Positions 1 to 10,022 of a DNA stretch of 64,000 bases are shown in pieces. The notes beneath the pieces were generated by a model. The model saw only the letters and a program-made list of their open reading frames with translations. It made no database searches and had not been told where the DNA came from. The stretch is taken from positions 1,653,501 to 1,717,500 of the forward strand of contig JALMGJ010000026.1 in the NCBI GenBank assembly GCA_023362775.1, read 5' to 3'. The DNA is from Charina bottae (Eukaryota; Chordata; Lepidosauria; Squamata; Charinaidae). Each line of letters starts with the position of its first letter. Position 1 is the first letter of the stretch. The position numbers and the translations under genes were made by a program.

Positions 1-1354
1 CATTCTTGCTCTTCTTGACCTCTCAGTGGCGTTCGATACCGTCAACCATGGTATCCTTCTGTAATGACTTAGGAAGTTGGGGGTGGGTGGTGTGGTTTTG
101 CGCTGGTTCACCTCCTTCCTCCGAGGCCAATCCCAGTCGGTGTTGATTGGGAGTAAGAGATCCAGCCCGTGGGCCTTTTTTGCGGGGTCCCGCAGGGTTC
201 AGTACTCTCCCCGCTCCTTTTTAACATCTACATGAAACCGCTGGGTGAGATCATCCGGCACTATGGGGTGAGGTATCATCAATACGCTGATGATACCCAG
301 TTGTACATCTCCATCCCGGGGGAAGTAAGTGATGCAGTGACCACCCTGTCCAAGTGCCTGGGGGCTGTAGGGGCCTGGATGGGGAACAACAGGCTTTGAC
401 TGAACCCTAGTAAGACGGAGTGGCTGTGGATTAATGGCTCCTCGGCATCCGGGAAATTGTCATCTTTAATTCTGGATGGGGTCGCACTGCCCCAGACACA
501 TCCGGTGCGTAACTTGGGAGTCCTCTTGGACTCACGACTTCTGCTCGAAGAGCAGGTGGCAGTCGTGGCCAGGAGGGCTTTTGCGGAACTTCGTGTTGTG
601 CACCAGTTATGCCCGTTCCTGGAACGAGAGGCCCTTAAAACAGTCACTCATGCCCTGGTTATCTCCCACATAGACTACTGTAATGTGCTCTACATGGGGC
701 TACCCTTGAAGAATATCCAGAAGCTACAACTGATCCAGAATGCAGCTGCACGGACAATGTTGGGTGTCCCAAGGAGGACACACGTAACACCTTTGCTGAG
801 CGAGCTGCACTGGGTTCCAGTCTGTTTCCAGGTTCAATTCAAGGTGTTGGTTATCACCTTTAAAGCTCTACATGGCATGGGGCCGGGATACCTGAGGGAC
901 TGTCTCATCCCTATTACATTGACCCATCCCACCCGGGCATGCAGAGAGGGCATGCTGTGGACCCCTTCGGTTAAAGAGCTCCATCTAATGGAGTCACGTA
1001 AGCGTGCTTTCTCTGCTGTTGCCCCTGCCCTTTGGAACATTCTCCCCCCAGAGATTAGACAGTTCCCCTCGCTCCTGGACTTCCGGAAAAATCTCAAAAC
1101 CTGGTTCTGTCAGTATGCTTGGGGCGGGAAGGAGAATACGCATACCTGGAGATGGCTAGCACCTTAGATTATCCCTGGAGTGCCCTTTTTACAAATTTAA
1201 AAAGATTCTGCCATTGGATTTTATTATATTTTTTATATTTTAAATTGTTATTTAATATGTATTTTAATCTATTTATAATTGTATATTAATGGTTATATTT
1301 TGTTGTAAACCGCCCAGAGTCTCCCTCGGGGGAGTTGGGCGGTGATAAATTTGA

Positions 1355-1386
<32 letters not shown>

Positions 1387-1390
1387 AATA
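1..1390 (+). mobile_element. CR1/L2-group LINE, 3' part with broken reverse transcriptase
   Basis: This is the 3' part of a non-LTR retrotransposon that begins before the window. Translation from base 2 gives a motif-A-like stretch (LDLSVAFDTVNH). Bases 169-1167 are one reading frame broken only by a TGA at 397-399. It holds [11 protein letters not shown], the catalytic YADD box near 280-295 and a C-terminal thumb region (SHIDYCNVLYMGLP, QNAAARTMLG). The frame is also lost near 61-170. The 3' UTR ends in the motif CCGCCCAGAGTC...GGGCGG followed by an (AAAT)n tail to about 1390, a tail shared with many short copies in the window. Reverse transcriptase would copy the element RNA at a nicked target; this copy is dead. 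Clade (L2 or CR1) is assigned from protein flavour only. Confidence 0.85.
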
Positions 1391-1431
1391 ACATCAGTCC
1401 CTCATCCAGGTGCTGATTCTGAATGGAAATG

Positions 1432-1432
1432 A

Positions 1433-1482
<50 letters not shown>
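1432..1482. repeat. (ATT)n microsatellite
   Basis: About 17 uninterrupted ATT units. The partner copy near 27390 has only a two-unit stub at the same place, so the tract expanded after the duplication. Confidence 0.97.
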
Positions 1483-1483
<1 letters not shown>

Positions 1484-1724
1484 GGAGACCTGGTTGGGGG
1501 GAGAAGGAATAGGAGGGGAAAGAAATTGGTGTAGCTTACCTCTGAATGCAAACCTATCTAATTTTGCATTCTCCCAAAGCAATATGCACACTGATGATCA
1601 TTAAACATAAAAACCACTGTTCTCTGAATGTTTCAATGCAGTTCACCCACTTAAACATCTATATTGTGGAGGACAGTTGAAATTGGATATGTTTGTGAAA
1701 TAATTGACAATGGGCATCATATTA

Positions 1725-2105
1725 TATATCATATTGCATAGAACCGCTTGAGGAACTGCCCAGAGGTTCGGAGGAGGAGTGGATGGTTTGGAGACGTTTA
1801 AACAGATTGCGCACTGGTTTGGCCAGAACTAAAAATAATATGGGAAAATGGGGGTGTCTCCCTGAGGGCAAGGATACTTGCTGCGAATGCGGCAATATTC
1901 AAACAACTACCCGTCTTTTACAGTGCCCTTTGGGACCGACATGCACACAGAGTGACTTATTGGCCGGAAACACCTCTGCCATCAATGTGGCCCGGCATTG
2001 GGCCAGACTTATATAAATTTTATATTTTTATTAAATGTTTTAACTTTTTAAATTTTAATTAACATTTCCCCCTTTTTTATTTCCTGCATTTCTGACACGA
2101 AACGA
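1725..2105 (+). mobile_element. 3' fragment of a non-LTR retrotransposon
   Basis: Bases 1783-2016 encode a 77-residue C-terminal piece with a Cys-rich motif (CCECGNIQTTTRLLQCPLGP), typical of the region after the reverse transcriptase in some LINEs. An AT-rich 3' UTR follows. The duplicated partner at about 27150 reads straight across this point, so it shows the empty site. The LINE clade is not identified. Confidence 0.65.
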
Positions 2106-2412
2106 GACAAGATTAAATTGTTTGCAAAATCTGGGAATCCTAGGCAAAATTACAAACAGAAATGGGTATGTCACATATCACAAGAAGGCATCATTTCATA
2201 AGCATGCCGGCTGGAGATTTCCGGGAGTTGAGGTCCACACATCTTAAACTTGACAAGGCTGGGAAACTGCTCCAGACAGCCTAATATTCCATGGGTAAAA
2301 GGGGCTGATCCCACCGAAGGTGCCCTAAACAGAATCTCTGTTGCACATTTAGCAAAGAGGGGAGAGTTTCGAACGCTTTGTGCTGCAAGAGAAGAGCCTC
2401 CCCCAGTTCAAG

Positions 2413-2810
2413 AGACTCCAAGAATTTGGGGAGGGGGCATCTCCAACATCCCCCACCCCTGCTTGCTGGAGAATGGCCACTGTCAGGAGTGACTTGGTGG
2501 ATTCTTGCAATAAACCAGAGGTTGGACTAGATGTCCTAGACGTTCTTTCTGATTCATTCATTCATTCATTCGATGATGTTGTAGTTGTGCATGTAGGCCC
2601 ACGACAGCAAGAATCCAACTAGAATAAGGCACCTTTGGAACTCCTCCATTGGGGAGGAATGAATCAGGTTATGAGGGGGTTACTCCTGGTTTACTCTCTT
2701 AAGCAACAACCATGGTTTGAGAGAGCATTGGAGAAGAAAAAAGTGTAGGTGTTTTTTCTTCTAGAACTTCACGGTGGTCCACCTTGGAGGTGAAGTCCCT
2801 CGGAACCCCG
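2413..2810. other. Intergenic stretch 3' of the IRG gene
   Basis: No gene is seen. It contains a short (ATTC)n run near 2553-2571 and probably the IRG 3' UTR on the minus strand. No clear AATAAA was found at a convincing distance. Confidence 0.4.
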
Positions 2811-4052
2811 TTAAGGATGGCCCTGGTTCTCCAGGGCTTTTGATATGCTGGCCTCAGACTCACTTGTGCCCTTGTGGCTCATAAACACTTTGACCAGCAC
2901 CCGGTGGGCATCAGCTGCCACATCCTCCACAAAGGTTTTCAGCATGCTGTACACTACGGCGAATGACAACCCAACCGTGGCCATGGGGACAAGCTGCTTG
3001 GGCAGTTTGGGGGCCTTGCTGGCTGCTTGGATGAGCAGCTCCACCACATGTGCTTTGGTGATTGCCGGAGCCAGTGGGGACCTAATTAGGGCTCTCAGCC
3101 GTTCCAAGGGCTGCTCTACATGTTCGGCAGTCCTCCTCAAGGAGTCTTCTTCCAGGCCAAAGCTGATGCAGTAACCTTGCATGGTTCTGACGAGCAGGTC
3201 CACGTCACACTCCACTGAAATATTCGGGATAGCTTCAGTCTGGATCCCACAGGCTACCACAGCAACCAACCACAAGTGTTCAATCACTGTGTCCTTTTTC
3301 TTCTCCAAGATGTGATGGGAGATGTTGGGGGTGGCAAGGAGGAAAGAATGGCTCTTTTGTAGATCCAAGTTCTTCCCAAGAGTCTCTCCCAGGAGGTAGA
3401 AGTCATACTTGCTGAGTAAAATGTTGGAAATGAGGAAGATCTTGGGAGACGTCACTTTCTCAGCTTGAAGATCTTGCACACAGCCTTCCCGGATCTCCTG
3501 CAGGGTGGCAATCTCATTGAAGCTGGATGGGTTGCTCTGACGGGCCGATTCTAGATCTGCATCCACTTTGGAGCGGACAAAATAGTAGTCTTTGCTTGCT
3601 TTCTTGATATACTCAGCCAGCTTAGCATGGGAGGCGCTGAAGTGCTGAGAGGCAATAATTAAAAAGAAGTCATAGCAGGCCACATCCATCTGCTCTATGT
3701 AATTTTTGGCATCGAAATCTGGGTTCCCAATATTTGGCAGATCCCACAGGATTACGTTCGGATACTTGGGGTGTGGATAGGCCACAGGGGTTTTATTGGC
3801 ATCCACCTTTCCAGAAGGAGCTGCCCCTCCGTCACCCTCACAGAGGTCCCGAAAGGTGTTGATGAAGGTTGCTTTGTCTACTCCAGATTCTCCAATGACT
3901 CCCACATTCAAGCTGACGTTCTCCAGGGAGTGAAAAGCTTCTTGGAGGCGGTGGGCCAGCTGGGCAAAATTCCCTGTCTCAAAGGCAGTCCTGAGTTCTT
4001 GGATTTGTTTTTCAGTTAGACTAATTCTGTTGCCCTCCACCTTCGCTGCCAT
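2811..4052 (-). CDS. Immunity-related GTPase (IRG) family protein, degenerate G motifs
   Basis: One uninterrupted 413-codon exon with stop TAA at 2811-2813, the usual IRG arrangement and length. IRG proteins are interferon-linked, dynamin-like GTPases that act on membranes of pathogen vacuoles and autophagosomes; some vertebrate members are not interferon-induced. The fold is recognisable: a helical N-terminus (1-45), a G domain around 46-235 and a helical C-terminus. The P-loop at residues 54-62 reads GESGVDKAT, where active IRGs have GESGAGKS-type sequence. The G3 motif at 104-109 is DLPNIG rather than DLPGIG, and G4 at 161-164 is SKVD. Loss of the second P-loop glycine and of the Mg-binding Ser/Thr suggests weak or absent GTP hydrolysis, though the frame is intact. 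No N-terminal myristoylation glycine is present. It resembles proteins annotated interferon-inducible GTPase 5-like; exact orthology is not claimed. Confidence 0.92.
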   Translation of the reverse strand: MAAKVEGNRISLTEKQIQELRTAFETGNFAQLAHRLQEAFHSLENVSLNVGVIGESGVDKATFINTFRDLCEGDGGAAPSGKVDANKTPVAYPHPKYPNVILWDLPNIGNPDFDAKNYIEQMDVACYDFFLIIASQHFSASHAKLAEYIKKASKDYYFVRSKVDADLESARQSNPSSFNEIATLQEIREGCVQDLQAEKVTSPKIFLISNILLSKYDFYLLGETLGKNLDLQKSHSFLLATPNISHHILEKKKDTVIEHLWLVAVVACGIQTEAIPNISVECDVDLLVRTMQGYCISFGLEEDSLRRTAEHVEQPLERLRALIRSPLAPAITKAHVVELLIQAASKAPKLPKQLVPMATVGLSFAVVYSMLKTFVEDVAADAHRVLVKVFMSHKGTSESEASISKALENQGHP

Positions 4053-4088
4053 TGCTTCAATAACTTGCCTTTGCGGGTCAGCCTAGGT
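4053..4088 (-). promoter_or_regulatory. IRG 5' UTR and probable splice acceptor
   Basis: On the minus strand a pyrimidine-rich CTTTTCACCTAG ends at 4083, about 30 bases upstream of the ATG. This fits the common IRG gene structure of a separate 5' non-coding exon spliced to a single coding exon. The upstream exon was not found. Confidence 0.5.
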
Positions 4089-4900
4089 GAAAAGATCTGA
4101 AGAACCAGGTGAAGAACATTGCATTAGTGGAAGCCTTGGGATAAAACAGAGGCCAGCATGTATATTTTTATCATGAAGAGGTTGCTAAAGAGTAATCTTC
4201 TAGTTGGGTGGCCTGGCCTGGATTGCCCCCAAGAGAGTCACAGATGTCATGTGAACCTCCACCAATCAAAAGACAGCGATGCTCATTCGTTGGTCCTTCC
4301 ACAGAGCAGGGGTTGTTAACTTTTTCAGGTGCCATTACTGAAATGTGGGCATCATTCTAAAAATCACCAAGGATTTCAGTAATATCACCTCCAAAATCTT
4401 GTAAGACTTCAAAGTTCTCACTCAAAATCCAATGAGATGTTGACAGTCTTGCCCCAAATCTTATGAGGATTCATAGTTCTTCCCAAAGTCTGACAAGAAT
4501 ACAGGGGGAGGACAGGATTTGGTGCTCTGAACAGATTGCAGCAATAGGATGATATGTATATCTGAGGCTACTATGAGGTAGATGCCCATGAGCGAAACAT
4601 TGCAACCTTTGCCACAGCGATAGCCAATCAATTCAAGGCAATCTGTGCCACCAATTCAGAGGGTACCTTCTAAAAAATGTTGTATGGCAGAAGTGACAGG
4701 AATGTCCCGTATCCAAAGCGACTGAGAAGCTGCGCATAGTTATAATGGTCAGAAACGAAGGTATCAACTGGGTCATTAGCTGGCCTTAAGCAAACCATCC
4801 CTTCCAGCTCTCAGCCCTGCCATATGCATTGCAGACCTGCCTTATGTGAGTATAAAACCTTCTAAATATATACCCCTGCAATCAAAATTATTCATCCCCC
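4089..4900. other. Region upstream of the IRG exon, no gene seen
   Basis: Mostly unique-looking sequence without convincing ORFs. The promoter and first exon of the IRG gene may lie here, but no TATA box or interferon-response element was recognised. Confidence 0.35.
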
Positions 4901-4901
4901 C

Positions 4902-5015
4902 TTGCTAAATAAATAAATCAGAACTCGGCATCTCCGTTTGTGATAATGGGGTTCCGGTCCGAGAAGTGGAACTCAACTCTCTGTCCCTGATCAGAAGGAG
5001 GTATGCCTCCGTCAG
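4902..5015. repeat. About 110-bp dispersed repeat, copy 1
   Basis: Nearly the same sequence occurs at 9529-9641, both starting at a GCTAAATAAA tail and ending near CAGAAGGAGG...GCCTCCGTCAG. It includes GGTTCCGGTCCGAG, loosely like a tRNA B box. Family not recognised. Confidence 0.7.
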
Positions 5016-5550
5016 CCCTCCTATGAGACCCTCACCTCACCTCTTTTCCTTGTTATCTTTCCTTGTAATCACAAGGAATTTTTTCCACATATTAGCATTA
5101 TTGGAGGAAAATCCAGGGGCCAAAAAAGGGAGCTGTGCCTTCTCTCTCATCTAGGGCAGCTTTCCCCAAAGAGGAGTTTCTATGTTGGGTTCTCAGAGTT
5201 GGGTTTCCCAACTACGTTGATTTCTCAGAGTTCTGAGGTAGACCAGCTGTGGTCACCAGGTTGAGGAAGAGTCTTGCACAAACGGCACAGAGCCAGGGGC
5301 CTGTTGCACTCCAAAGCTACGTTGCATCAATCTCCACCCTGCACCAGGAAGCCAATTCCAGCGGGCGCTCTGCACTCTCGCCATCATTTTAAAAACTGTC
5401 TAAAACTTGACCATTTTTGAAACTACTCTGCTCAGCTCCACATAGCTTCCCCTTGACATCTGGCAGCATCTGTGCGAAACAGCCAATGAAAAGTGCAGGG
5501 CCACTTGACTGGTTTGACATTCAAACATATGGGGCTAGAAGGAAGTCAGT

Positions 5551-5881
5551 AAAGGCAAAGGTTCCCCCCGCACATTTGTGCAGTCGTGTCCGACTCCAGG
5601 GGCCGGTGCTCATCTCCGTTTGTTAGCCGAAGAGCCAGCGTTGTCCGAAGACGCTTCCATGGTCACGTGGCCGGCATGACGCGCGTGGAAAGCTGTTACC
5701 ATCCCACCGAAGTGGTACCTATTCATCTACTTGCATTTGCATGCTTTTGAATTGCTAGGTTGGCGAGAGCTGGGGCGAGTGCGGGAGCTCCCTCCGTCAC
5801 GCGGGGGTGGGGATTCGAACCTCCGAACTTGCGATCTTCTGATTGACAAGCCTGGCATCTTACCTGCTGAGCCAGTAGCGA
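5551..5881 (-). mobile_element. Sauria-type SINE (tRNA-derived head, BovB-related body)
   Basis: Read on the minus strand it has a tRNA-like head with an intact B box (GGTTCGAATCC near 5810-5822), a conserved central body, then GTCGGACACGACT, which resembles the BovB 3' end, and a tail related to ACCTTT. This agrees with the Sauria SINE family of squamates, mobilised by BovB. Confidence 0.9.
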
Positions 5882-5889
5882 ATCTTAAT

Positions 5890-6330
5890 TCACAGGAGTT
5901 TTCTTTTCGCCTTATTTTTCCCCACCTTTCACTGCAATACCCAAATCTTCTTTACATCCTTTCCTGACTGTATATGACACAGGACCACGGGAGTCAATGT
6001 ATGAGGTCCCAAGTGGCCACCATGCTTGTGAAGTCCTGGGAAGATCAACTTATTTCATAGCTCTTTTGCTTGATTGAAGCAAATGTCTCCTTACTTCTGA
6101 AGTAGCTGCCATAGTTCCTGAAAGCCAGATGGCCAAGCTGACTCTCCCAATGTGATGTCAGCGATGGGACCATAATCAAAAATAAAGTCAGCTGAAGTAA
6201 TGAGAAAGATTTGCATATTTTATAACCAAGAAACATTGCTGATATTGGGGGAAGCTGAAAGTAAAGTAAATCAATCACTCTTTATCTGTGATGTAAAAGA
6301 GAGGCAAAAGAATAGAATGTATTACTTGCA
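5890..6330. other. Intergenic, no feature seen
   Basis: AT-rich sequence with no convincing gene or repeat boundary, lying between the SINE and the 3' end of the BovB element. Confidence 0.4.
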
Positions 6331-6332
6331 TC

Positions 6333-8455
6333 TTTGTTGTTTATTCGTTCAGTCGCTTCCGACTCTTCGTGACTTCATGGACCAGCCCACGCCAGAGCTT
6401 CCTGTCGGCGGTCACAATCCCCAGCTCCCCAATGGTTGAGTCCGTCACCTCCAGAATACCATCCATCCATCTTGCCCTTGGTCGGCCCCTCTTCCTTTTG
6501 CCTTCCACTTTCCCTAGCATCAGCTTCTTCTCCAGGGTATCCTGTCTTCTCATTATGTGGCCAAAGTACTTCAGTTTTACCTTTAATATCATTCCCTCAA
6601 GTGAGCAGTCTGGCCTGATTTCCTGGAGTATGGACTGGTTTGATCTTCTTGCAGTCCAAGGCACTCTCAGAATTTTCCTCCAACACCACAGTTCAAAAGC
6701 ATCTATCTTCCTTCGCTCAGCCTTCCTTATGGTCCAGCTCTCGCAGCCATAGGTTACTAAAGGGAATACCATTGCTTTAACTATGCGGACCTTTGTTGTC
6801 AGTGTGATGTCTCTGCTCTTAACTATTTTATCAAGATTTGCCATTGCTCTCCTCCCAAGAAGTAGACGTCTTCTGATTTCCTGGCTGCAGTCAGCATCTG
6901 CAGTAATCTTTGCGCCTAGAAATACAAAGTCTGTCACTGCCTCCACTTTTTCTCCCTCTATTTGCCAGTCATCAATCAAGCTGGTTGCCATAATCTTGGT
7001 TTTTTTGAGGTTTAACTGCAACCCAGCTTTTGCACTTTCTTCTTTCACCTTCGTCATAAGGCTCCTCAACTCCTCCTCGCTTTCAGCCATCAAAGTGGTA
7101 TCATCTGCATATCTGAGATTGTTAATGTTTCTTCCAGTGATTTTAACTCCAGCCTTGGATTCCTCAAGCCCAGCACTGTTGCATGATGTGTTCTGCGTAC
7201 AGGTTGAATAGGTAGGGTGAGAGTATACAACCCTGCCGTACTCCTTTCCCAATCTTAAACCAGTCCGTTGTTCCGTGCTCTGTTCTTACCGTTGCTACTT
7301 GGTCGTTATACAGATTCCTCAGGAGGCAGACAAGATGACTTGGTATCCCCATACCACCAAGAACTTGCCACAATTTGTTATGATCCACACAGTCAAAGGC
7401 TTTAGAATAGTCAATAAAACAGAAATAGATGTTTTTCTGAAATTCCCTGGCTTTCTCCATTATCCAGCGGATATTGGCAATTTGGTCTCTAGTTCCTCTG
7501 CCTTTTCTAAACCCAGCTTGTACATCTGACAATTCTCGCTCCATGAATTGCTGGAGTCTACCTTGCAATATCTTGAGCATTACCTTACTGGCATGTGAAA
7601 TAAGTGCCACTGTTCGATAGTTTGAACATTCTTTAGTGCTTCCCTTTTTTGGTATGGGGATATACAGTAAGTTGATTTTTTCCAATCTGATGGCCATTCT
7701 TGTGTTTTCCAAATTTGCTGGCATATGGCATGCATCACCTTGACAGCATCATCTTGCAAGATTTTAAACAGTTCAGCTGGGATACCGTTGTCTCCTGCTG
7801 CCTTGTTATTAGCAATGCTTCTTAAGGCCCATTCAACCTCACTCTTCAGGATGTCTGGCTCTAACTCACTGACCACACCGTCAAAGCTATCTCCAATATT
7901 ATTATCCTTCCTATACAGATCTTCCGTATATTCTTGCCACCTTTTCTTGATCTCTTCTGCTTCTGTTAGGTCCTTACCATCTTTGTTTTTGATCATACCC
8001 ATTTTTGCCTGGAATTTACCTCCGATGTTTCTAATTTTCTGGAAGAGGTCTCTTGTCCTTCCTATTCTATTGTCTTCTTCCACTTCCGCACATTGCTTGT
8101 TTAAAAATAATTCCTTATCTCTTCTGGCTAACCTCTGGAATTTTGCATTTAATTGGGCTTATCTCCCCCTATCACTGTTGCCTTTTGCTTTCCTTCTTTC
8201 TTGGGATACTTCCAGTGTCTCAGCAGACAGCCATCTTGCCTTCTTGGTTTTCTTTTTCTTTGGGACGTTTTTTGTTGCCGCCTCCTGAACAATGTTGCGA
8301 ACTTCTGTCCATAGTTCTTCCGGGACCCTATCTACTAAATCTAGTCCCTTAAATCTATTCTTCACCACCACTGCATATTCCTTAGGAATATTAGTGAGCT
8401 CATATCTACCTGATCTGTGGGTCTTCCCTATTCTCTTTAGTCTGATTCTAAATTT
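6333..8455 (-). mobile_element. BovB (RTE clade) LINE, 5' truncated, frameshifted
   Basis: The minus strand carries the reverse transcriptase half of BovB. In order it shows an N-terminal linker (GLDLVDRVPEELWTEVRNI, about 8350), the segment at 8083-7580, the RT core at 7724-7164 (CFIDYSKAFDCVDHNKLW, GVRQGCILSPYLFNLY), then YADDTTLM with the C-terminal domain at 7252-6341 (CESWTIRKAERRKIDAFE). Frame changes near 7650 and 7200 break it. The 3' end at about 6333 is the usual BovB terminus (reverse of CGACTGAAC plus AACAA). BovB is known for horizontal transfer among vertebrates and supplies the machinery for Sauria SINEs. The endonuclease part is missing. Confidence 0.93.
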
Positions 8456-8499
8456 TGCAATAACAAAATAACAAACTTGCATCTTATAATACCATAAAA

Positions 8500-8776
8500 C
8501 AGAGCTTTCCAAACTTTTCATGTTGGCGACACACACCAACGGTGGTGGCGGGGTGGCGGCGGCGGCGCGGCCTGCGGTGTCCTGGTGTGTTGCACGCAAA
8601 CCCGGAAGCACTGATGGGGGGAACCGGAAGGAGCACACCCCCGCCAGTCAGTGCTGATTGGCGGGGGTGTCGCTCCTTCCGGTTCCCCCATCAGCGCTTC
8701 CGGGTTTGCGTGCGACACACCAGGACACCGCAGGCGACACAGTAGTGTGTCGCGACACACACTTTGGAAAGCTATG
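8500..8776. mobile_element. hAT MITE family 1, perfect 8-bp target duplication
   Basis: Terminal inverted repeats CAGAGCTTTCC and GGAAAGCTATG enclose 277 bp of GC-rich sequence. The 8-bp duplication CCATAAAA flanks it exactly at 8492-8499 and 8777-8784. Inside is a long inverted repeat containing a GATTGGC (CCAAT) motif. No transposase is present. Confidence 0.93.
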
Positions 8777-8784
8777 CCATAAAA

Positions 8785-9380
8785 CAATATTTTGAAAAGA
8801 GAAAAGACAGGCAGAAAATATCTCTCACCAAGACTGCCAAATTTCTCCAAAATAAAAAAATAAGCCAAGTAGGATCAAAAAACACATATTCAGGAGAATA
8901 CCAGCAAATAAATTCTCTTCTCCTTTTTCTCTACAGTTCTTATTCAGTGCAATGAAAACAAAAATGCTTTCCACATTTCGTTCAAAGGAGAAGTGTGACT
9001 TCCATTGCACAATATTCTCCAATGGTCTGCAAGCTCTGTGGCTTCCCACACTTCCGTTCAACCTCAAGGGTTGTGCTTGAAAAACAGCCAAACCACTGAT
9101 CAACCTGGTCTACCCGGCTGCTCAGCACTGCATTAAGAAACACAAAACACCAAGTTCGGATGCTGCTGTCGCAACCTTGGGTATCCTGGGCCCTCAGAAC
9201 AACCACACCTGGTGTGCCCCGTGTACTGAAACGGTGACGGGTTCCAATGCATGAAGATCTGGGGGGGGGGGGAGGCATGTTTCTATCACCTGCCCCTTAT
9301 TTGATTGCACTTTCCAAACTGGGCCTCAAAAAATACCAATGAATTAGTACAAGGATGAGCGGACAACCAGCTAGCCCAAG
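8785..9380. other. Intergenic, nothing recognised
   Basis: Short open frames on both strands show no family resemblance. A G-run lies at about 9261-9272. Confidence 0.4.
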
Positions 9381-9384
9381 AGTT

Positions 9385-9540
9385 CTTTTATGTTTTCGTT
9401 CCTTTATGTTCTTGTTTTTCATTTTTTCTCGTTATTTATGTCTGACGCTTTTGATATTGGTTTTCATCGTTATTCTGCTTGTAAGCCGCCCAGAGTCACT
9501 TTTTGTGAGATGGGCGGCTATATAAAGTTGCTAAATAAAC
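9385..9540 (+). mobile_element. CR1/L2-type LINE 3' tail
   Basis: The 3' UTR ends in the signature GTAAGCCGCCCAGAGTCAC...GGGCGGCTATATAAA and a short AAATAAAC tail. Confidence 0.75.
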
Positions 9541-9641
9541 AAATCAGAACTCGGAGTCTCCGTTTGTGATAATGGGGTTCCGGTCCGAGAAGCGGAACTC
9601 AACTCCCTGTCCCTGATCAGAAGGAGGCATGGCTCCGTCAG
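9529..9641. repeat. About 110-bp dispersed repeat, copy 2
   Basis: Matches 4902-5015 with few differences and again starts at a LINE-like GCTAAATAAA tail. Confidence 0.7.
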
Positions 9642-9652
9642 CGCGTCAGTTC

Positions 9653-9985
9653 TCATAAAAGGAACAGCACAGGAATACGTGCACTAAGGCCCCAGGTTCT
9701 TTCTGGCCACAGGCGCAGTTTCTCTCGTGAACCCTCCCATCCAACATTGCTGCAGGCCAGAAAGAAGGCTAACTGGAGGGCATCTGTCCTGTTGCCTGTC
9801 TCAGGGAAAGGAACTCTAGTTATGGACGGGTTCCAGTCCCCTGGCATTTGGAATGTGCTGTTAATGTGGGTGAAGAGGGGGGCCAGGGCAGGACCCCACC
9901 AGTCAGCACCCCCCTTCAGCCACTCAGGTGGTATCTGGTCACTGCCAAGGGCTTTCCCACTTTGCAACTGATTTATTAATTTCAA
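9653..9985 (-). mobile_element. Non-LTR reverse transcriptase fragment
   Basis: A 110-codon minus-strand frame reads KLINQLQSGKALGSDQIPPE and, further on, PALAPLFTHINSTFQMPGDW, the start of the RT domain in CR1/RTE-like LINEs. The downstream catalytic motifs are absent, so this is a remnant. Confidence 0.7.
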
Positions 9986-10022
9986 AATCTCAAAGTGGGA
10001 AACTGGAGCAGGTAATCGGTAT

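Larger units (their letters stand above)
1391..2412 (+). repeat. Inverted duplication arm 1 (partner 26855-27438)
   Basis: The sequence from the CTCATCCAGGTGCTGATTC stretch to the CCTCCCCCAGTT stretch is found again, reverse-complemented, at 26855-27438. This copy is longer because it has an expanded ATT microsatellite and an inserted LINE tail (about 1725-2105) that the partner lacks. It also contains half of a foldback MITE (about 2203-2270). Whether the pair is a segmental duplication or two copies of an uncatalogued repeat cannot be told from one window. Confidence 0.75.
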
